DNA from: Craspedostauros australis
Taxonomy: Eukaryota > Bacillariophyta > Bacillariophyceae > Mastogloiales > Achnanthaceae
Assembly: GCA_026770025.1 (NCBI GenBank)
Contig: JAMXDE010000009.1
Coordinates: 372,001-436,000 of the forward strand
Direction of reading: 5' to 3'
Length of the DNA stretch: 64,000 bases
Shown here: positions 44,008 to 54,968 of the stretch, in pieces
How the letters are laid out: every line of letters starts with the position of its first letter
How positions within the stretch are numbered: the first letter of the stretch is position 1
Notes under the pieces: model-generated
Databases searched by the model: none
Told to the model about the DNA's origin: nothing
What the model saw: only the letters and a program-made list of their open reading frames with translations
Program-made: the position numbers and the translations under genes

Positions 44008-45067
44008 TCTGAAGAGTTGGATCTCGAAAGTGGCAGTTGCTTTGGTTGCGATTGTGATTGTGAGTTTGTCGTCGAGAGATCCTAAAATTGATCCACTCCA
44101 CACTGCCCTTGTGTGCGCTGTCGGTTGTTGTGATTCGTTGTGTTGGTCTGTGACGAAGGATACAAGGAGCGGTCATACACAGAAGTGAAGAAGGTCGTTG
44201 ATGTTGATGTTGTGACTGTGGTGTGGTGTGGTAGTCGTGGGATCGTTGTTTGGGTTTGTCGCGTTGTTTCGTGTTGTTGTTGACGAGATTTTGATGTTGT
44301 CGACAACATGATGACGTCAGCAGACAGAAATGGAACAGGAACGTGTCGTGACGTCATCGCTGCATGTTCCTCTTCCTGCCGCGGCCTGCGGTCGTGTTCT
44401 CTATCTTTCTCGACAGAGACTGCTCTGGGAAGTTCCATCACAGCAGTACATCCGCACCTACACAAATACACAACACAGGCACGCATCCATTCGTCGTTCA
44501 TCATTCATTCGAAGGTTATTGTCTTTGTTGTTATCAGTTCCTTGGGCTCTTCGAGTTCCAGTGTTGTGTTCTATCGGCGTTGTTGCTGTCGGTCTTCGGA
44601 GACAGAGAAAGGGAGAAAGGGACTAGATCGCGGAGTGTGCATGCGTTGGCTCCAACGAAGCAAGTAAAGGACTGATGGCTGTTGTGTCGTGGTGATCACG
44701 TAATATGGCATCACATTGGCGCGCACAAGCGTAGGTATGAGTACGGAATCGGCACCACCGACGAAACGAATGTATGGTGCTTCGGTGGTACCGTCCTGGT
44801 GCTTGGCGTGCCAACGCCCTGACCATAAGTTCCATGATTCCTTCACCAACCCTTTGCGTCACTTTGCTTCAAGTTGTAAATTGGTCATCGATGCAGTAGT
44901 CAGTGTAACTTCGCGAGAACTCATTCCGTCATTTCATCCAAACCCCATTCGCTTTCTCAGATGTCTTCACCTGGCGCTGGCTGGCCTAGGAGAGGTCGCC
45001 GACGCCAAGCAGGGACAAAACTGTTGATTCCGCGGTAGAGCATCGCCGATACTTTCGACGTCGCACA
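44008..45067. other. Intergenic region
   Basis: About 1.06 kb upstream of SHMT and downstream of NOT2, both on the minus strand. TGTTG-rich sequence near 44190-44290 probably belongs to the SHMT leader or promoter. No gene was recognised. Confidence 0.5.
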
Positions 45068-46992
45068 TTAGGAACTTGGGAACTGCACTCGCACGTCATC
45101 CTCGGAGAGGAATCCGCTTGTGAAGTTCTGATTCATGTTTCCATTGAAGCCACGCCTCTCCCACGAGTTGATGTCGAAGTAGAGGTATTGTGGCGTGCTG
45201 CCGCTCGATGTCGCCACGCCGTCTGTTGGACCGGCGCGCTTGAACCACAGTTTCAGATCCGTGTGGTACCTCCATTCCCTCGTGTACAGTTCCTGCGCCG
45301 CGTAGGCCTGCAGGACGTCCTTCGGGAAGGCGTAGAAGATGTAAAACAGCGTCTCCAACTGAAATTTCGACAGATGACCTGTCTTCAATGCAGGCGGTTG
45401 CATGAAGTAGCATGACGGCAGCTGTTGTGTGCGAAGCGTGATGCGTCGTACATGACGCGTGTTTTGTGCATGATGCGTTGTCGTTGTTGCAATGGTGCCA
45501 GTGATAGCGACGACGGTGACGGATGAAGGTATGTATTCAGGCGATTTGGTTTGCATTGGGTCGCGCAGCATGCATGTGATTCGAGTGATCAGTCGGTGCA
45601 CAACGTTAAAAGAATTGATGCAAAACACAAACATGAGGTAGGCAAGCATGCAGGGACACAGTTCAACGGGTGACACAGTGTTAGTTTTTCATGTCATGAA
45701 ATGTGCACAGGAGCCAAGTGTGAGAAGCGTCAGAAGTCTCGGAAGCCAAAACGATTCAACCCATAGCGCCACAATGCCGTAGAGTACGATGAACTCGTGT
45801 CATGTGAAGGAGTGCCATTGAATAGACGTACCTGAAAGTGCGGCTCTTTCGTTGCTGTGCTCTCAGCCCACGGACTCGAGAAGGTTTGGTAGATCTGATC
45901 AGCGGTGCCAAGGTTAAGTCCCAGCATGGTTGGATCAGAACCAAGTGCTAGCGAGTTGCGATCGGCATCGGTCATCCGGATGACACCTAACAGTCCTAAC
46001 AGACCGTAGTCACCGCTGAGGGCCGATCCGATGGCTGGTCCCGACCCGCCTCCTCCGGCTGCGTTACTTATCGGCGCTGTCGACGTGTTCGACCCCCTTG
46101 ACGATTGCAATGACTTCTGCTGGTTGGAGGCTGACTGCTGTGACTGCGGCTGATGCTGCAACGAACTCAGCGAGACGAGACCTCCGTTGGCGCCGACGAC
46201 TTGTCCTGCGCCGACAACTCCGCCAATGGCACCACCTGCTCCGCCGCCGATGTTGCTGCCGATTCCACCAAGGCCGGCACCGCCGAGCAATGCGTTGATG
46301 TCCTTCTGTGCCCCGACAGTGTTGTTGCCGTTGTTGTTGCTTCCGTCCGCTGTTTCGTTTCCGTAGAGACCTGAAGATCCGACGTTCATCGTTCTCGACG
46401 TGGAGGTCACGCCTCCCAAGTTTACCCCTGTTTGATTTGAATTGATGCCTCCGTTGTTGGAGATCGCTCCAGCTCCTCCGATCAGCAGGGAAGACGATGT
46501 TGGCGCCGCCGTGTTAATGGATCCCGCTGGTGGAGCACCAGGCAGGGCGGGGAAGTCCTCGGTCGCCATGTTGAAGTTGCCTCCGTTTGACCCCGATGAC
46601 ATCGCCTGCCGGTAAAGGTTATTCTGCTGGTTCGTTCCGCTCTGTAACATCTGCTGGTGCGCCCGTAACTGTTGCTGCTGCTGTTGAGACTGCTGCGGCT
46701 GCGGTTGTTGCTGTTGCTGCCGCAGCGCTGCTGCCAAACCACTGCTAGACACGCTTGATGCGCTGCTACCACCAGGCGCAGCACCACCCAGCATTGGAAA
46801 GTCGCTGAGGTCCAGGGTGTTGGTGCTTCCTGCCGTGCCTGACCCTGCAGGGTTGTTGGCCACTGCTGATGACGGAGCGTTCGAGTCATTGCTGAAGCCG
46901 TTCCCAAGTGCGCCACTGAATCCACCGGCCCCCAAGAAGAGATCTGACACGCCGCTCTGTGCCTGCTGACTGCCGCTGCTGCTGCTGAACAT
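45068..46992 (-). CDS. NOT2: CCR4-NOT complex subunit NOT2, 2 exons
   Basis: Exons 46992-45832 and 45421-45068 join in phase 0 (KEPHFQ|LPSCYF), giving 504 aa. The N-terminal 320 residues are Gly/Ser/Asn/Gln-rich and disordered-looking, with short conserved islands DLSDFPMLGG and TEDFPALPG. The C-terminal part begins with YGLLGLLGVIRMTDADRNSL and LALGSDPTMLGLNL, then SPWAES, and finishes with the NOT-box domain (LSKFQLETLFYIFYAFPKDV, ELYTREWRYH, LKLWFKR). NOT2 heterodimerises with NOT3/5 on the NOT1 scaffold of the deadenylase complex. It promotes mRNA deadenylation and affects transcription. The intron separates the two halves of the NOT2 homology region. Confidence 0.95.
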
Positions 46993-49075
46993 CCCAATAC
47001 AACTAGGAAGGAGAAGAGGAGGAGGACGAGTGGAGTGGTTGCAACTGCTTTACCGTCGACGCGAATGTTGCTGCTGAAGATGATCCCGAATGAAAGCTCT
47101 CCAATACGAAGTTCTGCTCCCACGAAACGGATGCAAGGTCGAGCGCGAAGTTCAGTGGTTCAGTTGTTGGGTTGAGATCAAGGCGGCGGTTGATGCTGAA
47201 CACAGATGAAAGCAAAAGCGAGGTATCTGGCTGTACGTAGCATATGTTGTGCCGTGTTGTTGCATCGTCGTGGTGTTGCGCATGATTGGTGTTCAGTGGA
47301 TTGTGTGGTTGGTGGGATATGATTGTTGATATGATTGTTCAAATGTGCATATCCGGTCAGATTCGGTACATTTGAGTCGATCCCATTTCACATACATCAC
47401 GAAGTAATGCAATAGAATATGGAAGAGTGGGCGCAGAGGTTGTTCAGACATGAACCAGAGGTTGGATCCATGGTCAGGTGATTGGATTGCGAAGAAAGCG
47501 AGAGAGAGAGATAGGCAAGCGAGTTGGATGAGTTTGGGGTCTGCTATACTGACAGGAGGAAGATCACCAGCTGATTCGTCTGATGTTGTTCCACCATGTT
47601 GAATCACTGTTCTGCACGGACAAAGCAAGGATGTTGCCAATCCTCGCAGGCGAGAGAGCATTGCGGCGTCGAGCTGCGGATTGGGACAAGAGTTGCGACT
47701 GTTTGGCTTAGCATCATTCAGATTGCCTTCCTTTCCATCCTCTCTCCTCCAGCATCAGTACCAGTATCAACACCAGGTGGGGCCTTCCGTCAAAGTCCTG
47801 CAGGGCCATCGTTGATTGCGTCCACACCTAATCGCACGCCTGTGCGACTATTGGGTTGGCTTGTGGTTACATTCATGGTCTGCTGTTGCTGCTGCTGCGG
47901 CTGCTGCTCTGCAGGACCCGTTCGCCACCATCGGAGCCTTGCCTTGATGGCAAAGGGAGTTTTCGTGGTACTTAACGTCCGTACCCTTGTACGGATTGCG
48001 GGTGCGACAAACACAAAAACATGCAACGCCTCCGAACTCACACTCGGCCCTTCTTTTGGTCTTTGTTTTTGCGTTGTTTTGTGCTCTTGTGCTTTGTTTG
48101 GCTTTCGCCTTTCTTGCTTCGAGCACTTCGGCTGTTTCGATGCTCGATGCTCCCGCGGTTTCCTCGAGAAGTTGCTCAATGCAATGCCAACAAGATCTTT
48201 GTTGCCGTCAATCCCTCTCTGCGTGCCGTTCCAACAAGCAAACTCAAACAACAGAGCACACCACCGTCATGGTCCTCACCTTCCACCAATTTGCTTGCTG
48301 GCTGGCCTTGGCTGTCGCTGTTGTTGCTATTCCCGCCGTTGCTGTCGCCATCCACGTTGTTGCTGCTGTTCGTGCGGTGTCTTTCCAACACCGAAAACGC
48401 CAAACAACGCCACACACACAACACCACGCAACAAGCACAACACGCAAAAAGCACTCCACGACAACCCAGTACCGGAACACCGTAGCACAACAAGCTCCAC
48501 GGAACCACGACAACAACAAAGACACAGCAAAGCTGTTCGAGTCGAACGACCCAAATGACTGTTTGGGCATTCATATCCGTCTGGCCGCCATCGGTGCGAC
48601 ATTTTTCGAACATGAAGTACAAACTTAGTGTCGCCTCAGGCGTTGACTTCATTTTAGGTCGAATAAGTCATTGTTTCAGACCTCGCAAACACATCACCAC
48701 ATACCTCGCGTTCTCGCGATCTTCACATTCAACTTCAATGCAACCTGGCGTGGTACATCAAGACGTAGCTTCCTACGGTGACAGAAAACGTAATCAGGGA
48801 TTTGCCGAAAAGTTTCGGAATGCAACGAGGACAGACGAACGGCAACTTCCGTAGTCGTTTGGCACGCAACGTGTCCATGCGAGTAGTTCCGTGCGCATCG
48901 TTGCCCCCTGTTGTGTTTGTGTTCTGTGGCTTCGTGTGGTTGTGAGCTGTGTGTGGAGGAAACATCGCGAGGTTGGGATCTTTGGGTGAGTGGCTGCTCT
49001 GTTGGGTTGGTTGGCAAGACGACGGCCTGACATGGCCATAGACCATCCGACTGTCCAAGAATCACAGCAATCACC
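46993..49075. other. Divergent intergenic region between NOT2 and FCP
   Basis: About 2.1 kb between divergent genes. Plus-strand open frames at 47596-48558 and 47987-48628 are Cys/Leu- or Ser/Thr-rich with no family resemblance and are not accepted. The region probably contains the FCP promoter. Confidence 0.5.
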
Positions 49076-50470
49076 ATGAAGACCGCCATCCTTGCCTCCC
49101 TCATCGCCTCCGCTGCTGCCTTCGCTCCAGCCACCACTCCAGTACGTTGCCCTACTCTTCGTTCCTCACCCACGCCGCAGTGGGGATCCAGCACGACATG
49201 CCAGGCAACATCAACGGCAACACCATCCTGACGACGAAGTTGTTCTGTCGATGTCGATGTCACATCCGCGATGGCCTGCCAGCCGCCTTCCTTGACACAA
49301 CGAGAGCTTTCCCAGCTTCGTCTGGTGCAAGCACCGAAAGTCAAGAAGGAACGATGGGAACAAGCGAAAGAACGAATCCAAATGCCGACTCTGGAGACGG
49401 TTGGCCTCCATCCTCAGTGATGGCGGTACCCATCAGAGTTGTCCCATGCATTGGGATTGCGTTCGACGGGTTCCCATCATGGCAGCGTCATGCATCGCAG
49501 GACAGCTCGTGTCTCCAGAGAGATGGGTTGGCTGAGCTTGCATGCATCGTTGTTTTGATTGGCTTGTTGCTTGGTTCGTTGACACGATATCTCTCTGTCT
49601 CTCTCTCTGAGATACCGTCCTCGTAGTCCATGCCTCCCATCAAGAACAAGCAGGATCGTGTCAATGGCCAGATTGTCGGCACTGATCTTCCAAAGCGTCG
49701 CCGCATGCGACGGCGAAAAAAGCTCTTCTGCTTGCGTCCTTCCGATCCATCAACTGTCGTCGCCTTTCCGCGAGCCATGGCTAACACCCTCCTGTCCCTT
49801 CCTCCATCTCTCCTCTGTCACTTTCGTCCTGATATGTGGCTCGTGATACACACCTGCGCACAATACTCAACACGATACAATTCAACACATCCCAACCCCC
49901 TCACAACAGGCCACCAGCACCTCCCTCAAGGTTTCTGAGCAGGAGATCGGCGCCACCGCCCCACTCGGATTCTTCGATCCGCTCGGATACATCACCGATG
50001 ATGAGACCTTCGAGAGATACCGTGCCGTCGAGCGCAAGCACGGACGCATCGCCATGATGGCCATGCTCGGAACTTTCGTCCACAACAACAAGTGGACCTT
50101 CGATGGATACCTTTCCCCATCCAACAACATCAAGTTCACCGACATCGACAGCGGTATCGGAGGACTCTTCCAGGTCCCAGCCGCCGGACTCGCCCAGATC
50201 ATCCTCGTCGCAGGATTCATCGAGCTCACCTGGTGGCCAGCATCCAAGCTCGACGGAGACTACGGTGTCAGACTCGGAAAGATCAACAACTGGGAGCAGG
50301 AGCCAGGCAAGGAGATCCGCCAGAAGAACGCCGAGCTCAACAACGGACGTGCTGCCATGGCCGCAATCTCCGGAATCTTCGTCCAGGAGGTCCTCACCGG
50401 CCAGAACTTGTACGAGCAGGCCACATCCGGACACTGGTCTCCATTCGGTGACGGACAGGGATTCTTCTAA
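49076..50470 (+). CDS. Fucoxanthin chlorophyll a/c-binding protein, 2 exons
   Basis: Exon 1 (49076-49141) encodes 22 residues (MKTAILASLIASAAAFAPAT plus two): a signal peptide with the ASAFAP-type plastid junction. Exon 2 (49910-50470) encodes the mature protein; junctions GTACGT and ACAG are in phase 0 (208 aa). Helix 1 has FERYRAVERKHGRIAMMAML and helix 3 EIRQKNAELNNGRAAMAAIS, both with the chlorophyll-ligating Glu/Arg pairs. A middle helix (AGLAQIILVAGFIELTWW) lies between them. FFDPLGY near the mature N-terminus is typical of FCPs. The product is a thylakoid antenna protein binding fucoxanthin and chlorophylls a and c. Codons are strongly biased, as expected for high expression. The 768-bp intron is long for this small gene. 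Confidence 0.96.
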
Positions 50471-51653
50471 GTTACTGTGCCCGTGCCCACCATCTCGCAG
50501 CATCAGTATCTTCCGAATTCTTGGTCACGCCAAGAACATGATGGGTGAGCGGACAAGCAGCAGGATTGCCATGTGCTATGTCCCACTCTACGAATATCTG
50601 CCGCGGACGGCTTTGCTATTCCCTGGTCGTTTGGGGAATTTCGTGCGCATGCAGCTTACCGGGCGATTGGCTTTGGCCGTACCCATGCACCGCCCGCCAC
50701 ATCACAAGACCAACCACACTCGGTTCCCTGGGATCTTCGCATGACCCAGCGCAGATGAACAAGGATCGTGCAACGCCAACACGACATTTGTAAAAAGCAA
50801 TTATAGAACTTGCGGTGTAACGTTGCAGCTCATGGACTAGAGTACGAACATGTAGTGCGCTCGTGCGAGCGCTTCGGTTCATTTGTGGACGTGATGCTAT
50901 GGTATTGCAGGCAGCCCTGGTGCTCGACCCGAACCAACAACCAGCTGACAAAGCAGAAAACTAGAATGCTTCATGATCTCAATTCTTCGATGGAAAACGA
51001 CCGTTACGGGACATGCTATCTAGAGGGGGAGAATCGCGTAGTCGCCCAATCGATGCATCGATTGCAAACATGGATGCACATGACTTGCACTCGTAATCAA
51101 GCATGAGCACTTGCGGAAGCCTGGAGACGTTGATGATTATCCTGTGATTTGATGCTTAACTAGAGTATGTATATTTTCTCATTTTTGTATTGGTGTTGGG
51201 TGTTCTGATATTCTATTGTTTGTTGGCTGCATTACGACCTCGTTTGTTCCGTGATAGGCGATGGGCAGGTTGGTGTGTTGATGTTGGTATTGGTAACGTA
51301 GAGATGAGTGGTGGTTCATGTTGGTGCTTGCGTTTGCGAAGTGTTCGACGGTCTCTGGTGAGTGAGACTTTTGGGCTGACGCCTTGGTCTTGCGTTGGGA
51401 AGACAGACGGAGGGAGATATGTCATCGTCGCTAAAGGTTGGGATGGCCCTGTGACTCTGTCCACTGACGAGGAAAGAGGAGGGCGTGGCATTGCATGGCA
51501 TGTACGACTACGCATGGTGCAGTGCCGTGACGCTGGAGCCCCGGATTGCGGATGAGCATGTAACCACACCACATCCCGCTGGTGTTGATGATGGCCGGGT
51601 GCAACTGCCCACTGCGGCGCAGGCACGAGCATCGGCCCGTCGCCCAGTCGAGC
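50471..51653. other. Convergent 3' region
   Basis: About 1.2 kb between the 3' ends of FCP (plus) and the PAM2 protein gene (minus). No supported gene or repeat was recognised. Confidence 0.5.
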
Positions 51654-52205
51654 CTACTTGCGCGGTTGCTGGATGGTGTTGGACGCGCGGCGATGGTGTG
51701 GCGCTTGCAGCTTGGTCTTGAAGGCGGCCTTGCCTTGTCGCAAGCCACCGGACTTGGAATACTCGCGAGCCCGGAGACGATTCTCAAGCTCCAGATGGGA
51801 CTGATCATGCACGACGATGCCGTCCGTGATGTCACGCTGGATGGAGGGGCGCTTGCCGTGATCCACATGGCTCACAGAATGGCGTGCCTGTCGCGGACGT
51901 CCCGAAAGCTCGCGGCGTGCCTCCCAGCGCTTGAGGAAGCCGGTGTGATCGTTACGCGCGGCCTCCTCGAGCTCCTCCATCAGGTCCAAGCGGGCCATGA
52001 GGCTGACGTAGTGCTCGACGATCTCCAGTTCCGCGGCTTCTTCCGCGGTGGGTGGGAAGATCTCGTCGATGGCCTCGTCAGGGATGTTGTGGACAACTTC
52101 GTGCTTGTCCGTTGGAACCATCGCCGGAACGCCATCATTGAAGATGGCCAGCTCCACGGGTTCGTATGTCAATGGGACGAATGGGGTCGCGTGTGCAGAG
52201 AGCAT
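51654..52205 (-). CDS. Small PAM2-motif protein (poly(A)-binding-protein ligand)
   Basis: A single-exon 183-residue protein. Residues 2-16 (LSAHATPFVPLTYEP) match the PAM2 consensus, with Leu, Ala, Phe and Pro at the expected places. PAM2 peptides bind the MLLE domain of poly(A)-binding protein. An acidic middle (PTAEEAAELEIVEHYVSLM) and an Arg/His-rich C-terminal half follow (RRELSGRPRQARHSVSHVDH). The layout of an N-terminal PAM2 followed by a short acidic protein recalls plant ERD15/CID proteins, but sequence outside the motif is not clearly related. A role in mRNA stability or translation is inferred from the motif alone. Confidence 0.75.
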   Translation of the reverse strand: MLSAHATPFVPLTYEPVELAIFNDGVPAMVPTDKHEVVHNIPDEAIDEIFPPTAEEAAELEIVEHYVSLMARLDLMEELEEAARNDHTGFLKRWEARRELSGRPRQARHSVSHVDHGKRPSIQRDITDGIVVHDQSHLELENRLRAREYSKSGGLRQGKAAFKTKLQAPHHRRASNTIQQPRK

Positions 52206-53538
52206 GATGATGTTGTTGAAGATGATGAGAGACTATTTGAAAGGGGTTGGATTGGGTGGTGCTTGTTGTGTTGGATTGGCTTGTGTGTGACAGTGAAGTG
52301 AAGTGAAGTCAAGTCGGGTTGTGCTCAATGCTGTGTGGTGCTATCTATGGTGCTGCTTTGAATGGATCTTTGGTGGGGATGGATGATTGTCAGGTGCTTG
52401 GTTTGCGATGTGTTTGCGGCCTTTCGGGTGGAGCGTGTTCGTTTTGTCTCCCTGGATTGGTTGTGTGTTTGCTTTGTGTTGTTTGTGAGAGATTGTGTGA
52501 GTGTTCTTGTTGTGTGGTGCGAGTGCGAGTGGTATGCTGGAGGTATGGTACGCAACTGTGCGCTTCTGCGGATCATCAGCGAGAGTCCGTGCGTTCTTGC
52601 ATCACACAACCACGCTGCGTGCGGCGGAGGAGAAAGTTCAGAAGTCAACAGATGATACGCACGGAATCAAAACGAGAAGTGCCTCTCCTTCTCGCTTGGA
52701 GCGCCAACAGTAAGCGCACAAGTACTATCTACACGTAGAGCAGAGCGCTGACCGTGTTGCCAAACCACAACGGAATCGGATCCTTTTGCGTTCTGTTGTT
52801 ACGTTCTGTTGTTGCGTTCGGCGTCGCAGTTCTTCGTCGCCGCCGCAATCGCAGACCATCTACTTCCTCCAATCCGCAGCGGCAACACGCAGCAATGACC
52901 ATCCTCTCTCGTGTGATGTCAACGTTCGCACCCAAAAGAAGAAGCGAGAGAGAACAACAGAACATGACACATCAACCTCGTGACACCGCCATGATGCCAT
53001 CCTGCCGGCGCTGAAATCTGTGTGATGTGATGAGAAGCGAATTCCAATGTCGTACCGCCACGCGCGCATTCGGGAACGGGGATTCCCCTCTTTTAGAAGG
53101 GGCGTGCGGCTCGTTTTGAGTCCACTGTGTCGATCGTGGCACATCCCCCCTTTCTCGACCTTCGGTCATTGTTGTTGCCATCACGGACACAACCGCGAGT
53201 TGCGCTTCTTCGCCAACCACTGCCAACGCTGCCACCGCGATCACCACCACCGACAAAACCAACAACAACCAACGACCCAACGGCACAACCATGGTGAAGA
53301 CAGTCACATCCACCAATACGAGTTACAATCCAAACAGTCACCGAGATTCGTCGGAAGCCAGCTTTTCGTTGCTACTCCAAGTATAGCCACTGTTGTTGAC
53401 CCGCACTCGCCGTGAGTCATTGAGACAAGCAGTCACACCACGATCACACAACCACAAGAGCAAGTGCAGACGCAGAGAAGGAGCGCAAGAGCAGACCGTC
53501 AGAGCAGGAAGGCAAAGATACCACAAAAGCAAGCCAAG
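52206..53538. other. Divergent promoter region
   Basis: About 1.3 kb between the PAM2 protein (minus) and the GDP-fucose transporter (plus). GTG/TTG-rich sequence spans 52320-52560. No coding frame with recognisable features was found. Confidence 0.5.
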
Positions 53539-54576
53539 ATGTCCGATACCCAATACATCGCGTCCGTGGTGGCGACCTACTGGTTCGTCTCCATCAGCAT
53601 GGTGTACCTGAACAAGGTGCTCATGTCGAATGACGGAATATCCATCGATGCTCCTCTGTTCGTCACGTGGTACCAGTGCGTGATCACGGCGCTGATCTGC
53701 TGGACGGCCGGAGAAGTGGCGCAGCACATGCAGAAACGCGCAGAGATCCTGCCAAAGACGAATGACGATGCGCCTTCCGCCAGCGCCGCAGGAAAGAAGT
53801 CCTTCTTCTCGCAGTTCCCGAAGGCCGAGTACAACGCCGTCACCGGAAAGAAGGTCTTCCCCCTCAGCGTCGTCTTCGTGGGCATGATCACATTCAACAA
53901 CCTCTGCTTGAAGTGGGTCGAGGTCTCCTTCTACAACGTCGCCCGATCCCTGACCATCGTCTTCAACGTCGTGTTTTCCAGCGTCATGCTGGGAAGCTCC
54001 ACGTCCTCCAGGACCATGCTCTGCCTGGGCGTCGTCATCCTCGGCTTCTTCATGGGATCCAAGGGCGAGGTCAACTTCAGCTTCAGAGGAACCGTCGCCG
54101 GCATCTGCAGCTCGCTCTTCGTCTCCCTCAACTCCATCTTCACCAAGAAGATCCTGCCAGCAGTGGACAACGATCACTGGCGCCTCACGTTTTACAACAA
54201 CGTCAACGCCTGCATCCTCTTCATCCCTCTCATCCTCTACTACGAGGTCCCCACCATCATCGCGGCCATGAACGCCCAGCTCGTCAGCACCACCTTCTGG
54301 ACCGCCATGACGGTCGCGGGATTCTTCGGATTCTCCATCGGCATCGTCACCGTGCTGCAGATCAAGGCCACCAGCCCGCTGTCGCACAACATCAGCGGAA
54401 CGGCCAAGGCGGCCGTCCAGTCCATGATGGCCTTCTACATCTGGGGGAATCAGGCGACCTTCATGGGCGTCCTCGGCATCTTCACCGTCCTCGGAGGCAG
54501 CCTCATGTACACCCTCGTCAAGATGAAAGAGAATTCATCAAAGAGCATGTCCGGCAAGTCTGCTCCACCCAAGTAA
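53539..54576 (+). CDS. GDP-fucose transporter, SLC35C1-like
   Basis: A single-exon 345-residue protein from the ATG at 53539 (AAGATGTC); the frame upstream reaches only a GTG. It is a ten-helix drug/metabolite-type nucleotide-sugar transporter with the family strings VATYWFVSISMVYLNKVLMS, LFVTWYQCVITALICW, FNNLCLKWVEVSFYNVARSL, FNVVFSS, LNSIFTKKILP, FYNNVNA and SHNISGTAKAAVQSM. It should exchange cytosolic GDP-fucose for GMP across the Golgi membrane to supply fucosyltransferases for glycoproteins and cell-surface polysaccharides. A 25-residue loop with Lys, Ser and Asp follows helix 2. The Lys-rich tail could carry ER/Golgi sorting information. Confidence 0.93.
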   Translation: MSDTQYIASVVATYWFVSISMVYLNKVLMSNDGISIDAPLFVTWYQCVITALICWTAGEVAQHMQKRAEILPKTNDDAPSASAAGKKSFFSQFPKAEYNAVTGKKVFPLSVVFVGMITFNNLCLKWVEVSFYNVARSLTIVFNVVFSSVMLGSSTSSRTMLCLGVVILGFFMGSKGEVNFSFRGTVAGICSSLFVSLNSIFTKKILPAVDNDHWRLTFYNNVNACILFIPLILYYEVPTIIAAMNAQLVSTTFWTAMTVAGFFGFSIGIVTVLQIKATSPLSHNISGTAKAAVQSMMAFYIWGNQATFMGVLGIFTVLGGSLMYTLVKMKENSSKSMSGKSAPPK

Positions 54577-54968
54577 AGCACTTCAGAATGCCAAGTTCAC
54601 AATCGTGGGTATGAACATGAGCATCAACACGGGCATCGGCACGAACATCAACATAGCCGCCATGAGGGCACTGTTCGAGTTGTGCTCGGGGATGAATGAA
54701 ACAACAAAGCAACGACTTAGCACAGTCCACTCGATCTACTCGATCTAAATAAAGTATTGTATGAACCAATGGGTGTGTTATACGAATGAATGCATCGCAT
54801 CTCATTGCGTGATACTTCGGCACGAGTACGACGACAAAGAGACATGGTTCAAAATGCCGGCTGTCACACTGCTGCTCCTTGCGATGGTGCAGGGTGTACC
54901 TGCTCCCACCCACGCTATCCTTCCTTGCTGGATTCGTTGATCTCGCACAGAGTGGTGAGAGCATGGCA
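54577..54968. other. Convergent 3' region
   Basis: A 392-base gap between the transporter (plus) and the ankyrin-like locus (minus). An AATAAA-like AAATAAA word lies near 54747. No gene was seen. Confidence 0.5.

Noticed and set aside
47596-48628. Long plus-strand frames between NOT2 and FCP
   Set aside because: Cys/Leu-rich or Ser/Thr-rich translations from repetitive GTTGCTGCT-type DNA, with no start context, domain or exon partner. Probably chance.
53913-54614. His/Arg/Leu-rich plus-strand frame overlapping the GDP-fucose transporter
   Set aside because: Another frame of the same strand inside a clearly identified transporter gene.
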